Part shown: positions 61,331-64,000 of the stretch, in pieces
Position numbering within the stretch: the stretch's first letter is position 1
How the letters are laid out: each line of letters opens with the position of its first letter
Origin: Triadica sebifera
Taxonomy: Eukaryota; Streptophyta; Magnoliopsida; Malpighiales; Euphorbiaceae
DNA: 64,000 nt
Assembly (NCBI GenBank): GCA_023653625.1
Contig: CM042911.1
Coordinates: 14,616,001-14,680,000 of the forward strand
Direction: 5' to 3'
Program-made: the position numbers and the translations under genes
The notes under the pieces: model-generated
Database searches by the model: none
What the model was told of the DNA's origin: nothing
Seen by the model: only the letters and a program-made list of their open reading frames with translations

Positions 61331-64000
61331 TTATGTTTGAGGGGAAGTCACAATTGGTTGTGTTGGTACTTGATTATTTTGAGCTTTAGTAATTGAAGTG
61401 GATGCAACTATTCCTGATGCATCAATGACATAGTTCACTCTTGTTTCACCAGGCATCTGCAAGTAAAAGTAGAGTTCCTAAAATTAAAATATGCACTATC
61501 ATGTGCCATCCAAATATACACATAACTCATACAGAACTTGACACCATTAAAATACTCAAATATAAACCATACATCAAATTAAACTCATAAAAACTCATTC
61601 AATACTTACTTTACAATTACACATCGCCATATTCTGGAAAAATCCTCACACCATATCATTGTTTTGTCTGTAACAGCTAAAGAACATCACAATTTAGCCA
61701 AATTTCTCAATCATATCCAAAATGTATTTATGCAATGAATGACTTGGAAAATTTATTTTCCTCAACTCATTAGCAATAGTTTCATCAACCAGTTGATAAG
61801 GTTTTTTAATTCTTGATTATGCATTCCTTGGAGTAGCTTTTGGCTTTTTTCTCTGCATGTTGAACACCTTCCTCTTTTATAGGTCTATCAGATTTTTCCT
61901 AATTTTTATTTAAACTTTAATGGTCAATAAAATTGAAAATTGTATGGAAGTGTTGTGCTTATAAAATTGGTTTTCATAAGAAACATTTACTTTAGGTATA
62001 TGAATATTTGCATTTGTGCTTGAACCAATGTTACTTATTCTTTCATTAGCCCCTACACATGATTTAGCTACTAGGTATATTCTTTTGTTGTGATCATATT
62101 CCCCATAAAATGGTACATTTCATTATTACACCAATTTTGGGTAACCTTCTACTTGCAGTTTGTTTATTTTCCTCATGAGGGTATTTTTTTTCTACATTTT
62201 TAGGCTTCCCAAGTTGCCTTATAGATACTGGTGGCAAAATTCAGGTTTTTTTTACTATGGGCTAGTCTTGTGGACTATTAATGGGAGCCAAAACAATCTT
62301 ATATAAAACATGATATGATTTTAAATGGTAAAATGAGTCAATGTAATTAATATTGTCCTTTCTCAAATAATTTAAACCACACAATGCATGATAACATGAA
62401 ATCCAGTCAATCCTCATGCCCTACAAGTTCTATTCTTCCCAACTAAGTCCACAATGTAAGACTTTTCAAATAACTTCACTTTATACTTTTCTACCAACAA
62501 CATGCTCCAAAGTACAAAAATTAACCAATTTTTGTATTTTTTCTAACTTTTTCCTAATATTAGGGCATATTACATTTGTATAACTATTTATTCTCTTAGC
62601 AGTATCATGCATTTTAATCATTAAATGCGACATAATATCTTATAACATGTCAATTATTGGCTTAGTCATATACTTCATAATATAACCATTAAAAGTTTTA
62701 CAAATGTTAGTCTACTGTGTCATTATTACTAAAGCTGCATGTGAGATATTAATAAAATGCATATGGGTTCCTTTCACAAAATGCATCATATGCTTCAAGT
62801 GACTCATCTTTCAGTGCCTTGAGCTGTGAATAGAACTAACTCTCACATGTGTTTTTTAAAATTTCCTAAAACATTTTCTTATACTTGGGTCTACTAAACT
62901 TTTTTTTCTAGTTGACATAAACATGTCTGTCACAATTTTGATGTTCAAGATTTGGTGCATGTTTTGAGATTCCAGTGAGTAGTATTTACAAAAGCATTAA
63001 AAAACATCAATGCTGGACAATTAACAAACATGTATGCAAATCACTATACATTGAAAAATATTACAGTAAATCAAATATAAGATGTACCTTATATTCGTCA
63101 ATAATAAAGGTACAACCTAAACAATCATTGATGTGCAAATCTTCAAACAATATTTCAAAAAACCATGACCAGGTCTTCTCATTCTCCTTCTCCACTACTG
63201 CCCAAAACCACTTGATACATTTTATTGTTATCATCATTGGCAATAACTCCTAGTAAAACACCCTTTAACATAATACATGCATCAAAATCTAACGTTCTTT
63301 TGCAACCACTAATGAAATCCTTATGCAATGCACTGAACCCAACATAAATTTTTAGGAACATAGGCTTTTCAAAAGCATATAGTTCAGTCTTCAAGGCAAA
63401 ATCTCTCATCATTGTCCATTTTACTAAGCTCTACACAATAAGATCTTAATTTCCTATAGCGATCTTCATGAACCCACACAATTTGTTAGTAGCTTTCCAT
63501 TTAGCTTTGTAACAGCGCATCAATAAGACAATTATGTCATGTTTCATCTGCAAATCTTATAACATTTATTTTGTAGGGTAGTTACTATTTCTTCTAAACA
63601 AACCTAACAACTCCCTTGATATCCACTCATTTGTTGTATGTTATTGTTACCTTGCCTAAAACATGTGTGTTCTACATTTATAACTTTGATTACACATATC
63701 TATTCTCTTTGAACCTTATTGTCATATAGCCTCCAAAGGCAATCTTTTTGATATTTTGCTTCCAGCTTACCACTTTCACTTTTGGTCCATCTAATATTAT
63801 GACCATTCATAATAAACCAGGTTTGAATAGTTGATTTGCACTCACCCACATCTTTAAAATTGTAAGCCAACTTCCAACTCTAAACTTTTGTGATCACAAT
63901 TAAGTGCATAGATCTTAACTCTAACCATTTTTTTGTATGGACTTAAATCCCTTTTTTCACTAGAAACTAGAGTAATAATAGTATCATAATATGAACAATA
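61331..64000 (-). pseudogene. MULE (Mutator-like) transposase relic, continues past the window end
   Basis: Read on the minus strand, the domain order of MuDR-type transposases is preserved through many stops and frameshifts. A MuDR N-terminal domain lies at about 63795-63430 (KSESGKLEAKYQKDCLWRLY, NVEHTCF, CYKAKWKA). The transposase domain is at about 63412-62750: LYVGF-like KIYVGFSALHKDF, LKGVLLGVIANDDNNKMYQV, then after a frameshift KTWSWFFEILFEDL and GCTFIIDEYK. Next come ICPNIRKKLEKIQ near 62580, a SWIM finger relic at 62470-62380 (YIVDLVGKNRTCRA, then a stop where Trp is usual, then GLTGFHVIMH), and RQLGKPKNVEKK. A zinc-knuckle relic is near 62130-62060. A candidate final exon follows a TTGCAG acceptor at 61456-61331 (MPGETRVNYVIDASG). 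The terminal inverted repeats were not identified. Confidence 0.85.

Noticed and set aside
1..64000. CRISPR arrays, bacterial operons, organelle genome insertions, rRNA genes
   Set aside because: No spaced short repeats, no polycistronic arrangement, and no chloroplast, mitochondrial or ribosomal sequence were seen.

Overview
The window is plant nuclear DNA, almost certainly from a core eudicot. It holds intron-rich genes with GT..AG introns, very AT-rich intergenic DNA full of (TA)n tracts, and plant-specific families: LACS1, COR413, JINGUBANG, an extra-large G protein, and MULE and MITE transposons. An intact SMG1 argues against Arabidopsis thaliana, which has lost that gene. The species cannot be named from sequence alone.

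Layout. Positions 1-2961 (+) carry the 3' part of a LACS1-type long-chain acyl-CoA synthetase, 15 exons, whose N-terminus lies outside the window. It converges on a COR413 plasma-membrane cold-response gene (3792-6013, -). The first COR413 intron contains a complete 380-bp TRIM retrotransposon with 126-bp LTRs and a perfect target-site duplication. A PAC2-type proteasome assembly chaperone gene follows (8026-10950, -); one of its introns contains a perfect 148-bp tandem duplication. The next 10.8 kb (10951-21765) has no recognisable protein gene. It contains a fold-back element, a diverged ~750-bp tandem duplication and a short GC-richer island with two G-boxes. A single-exon JINGUBANG-like WD40 gene occupies 21766-23178 (+).

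After 4.4 kb of AT-rich spacer with one Tourist-like MITE comes an 8-exon XLG1-like extra-large G alpha gene (27587-34489, +). Then come a 72-residue small-protein gene (35725-35943, -), a second MITE of the same family, an intact tRNA-Leu(UAG) gene (36857-36936, +), a decayed LINE RNase H fragment and another Harbinger-like MITE. SMG1, the PIKK-family kinase of nonsense-mediated decay, fills 40906-58461 (-). I could join its 15 coding exons in frame into 3,798 codons plus stop.

From 58.5 kb to the end the DNA is transposon-derived: a minisatellite, an inverted-repeat element with CCGAAC-type arms, a broken GRF-zinc-finger/coiled-coil gene, and a heavily mutated MULE transposase (MuDR, transposase, SWIM and zinc-knuckle remnants) running out of the window.

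The genes are independent housekeeping and signalling genes, not a cluster or pathway. All exon joins were checked by hand for splice dinucleotides and reading-frame continuity. Nothing seen amounts to a clearly new biological system. The best leads are the TRIM in COR413, the substituted nucleotide-binding residues of the XLG protein, the MULE with its GRF partner, and the duplicated intergenic block.
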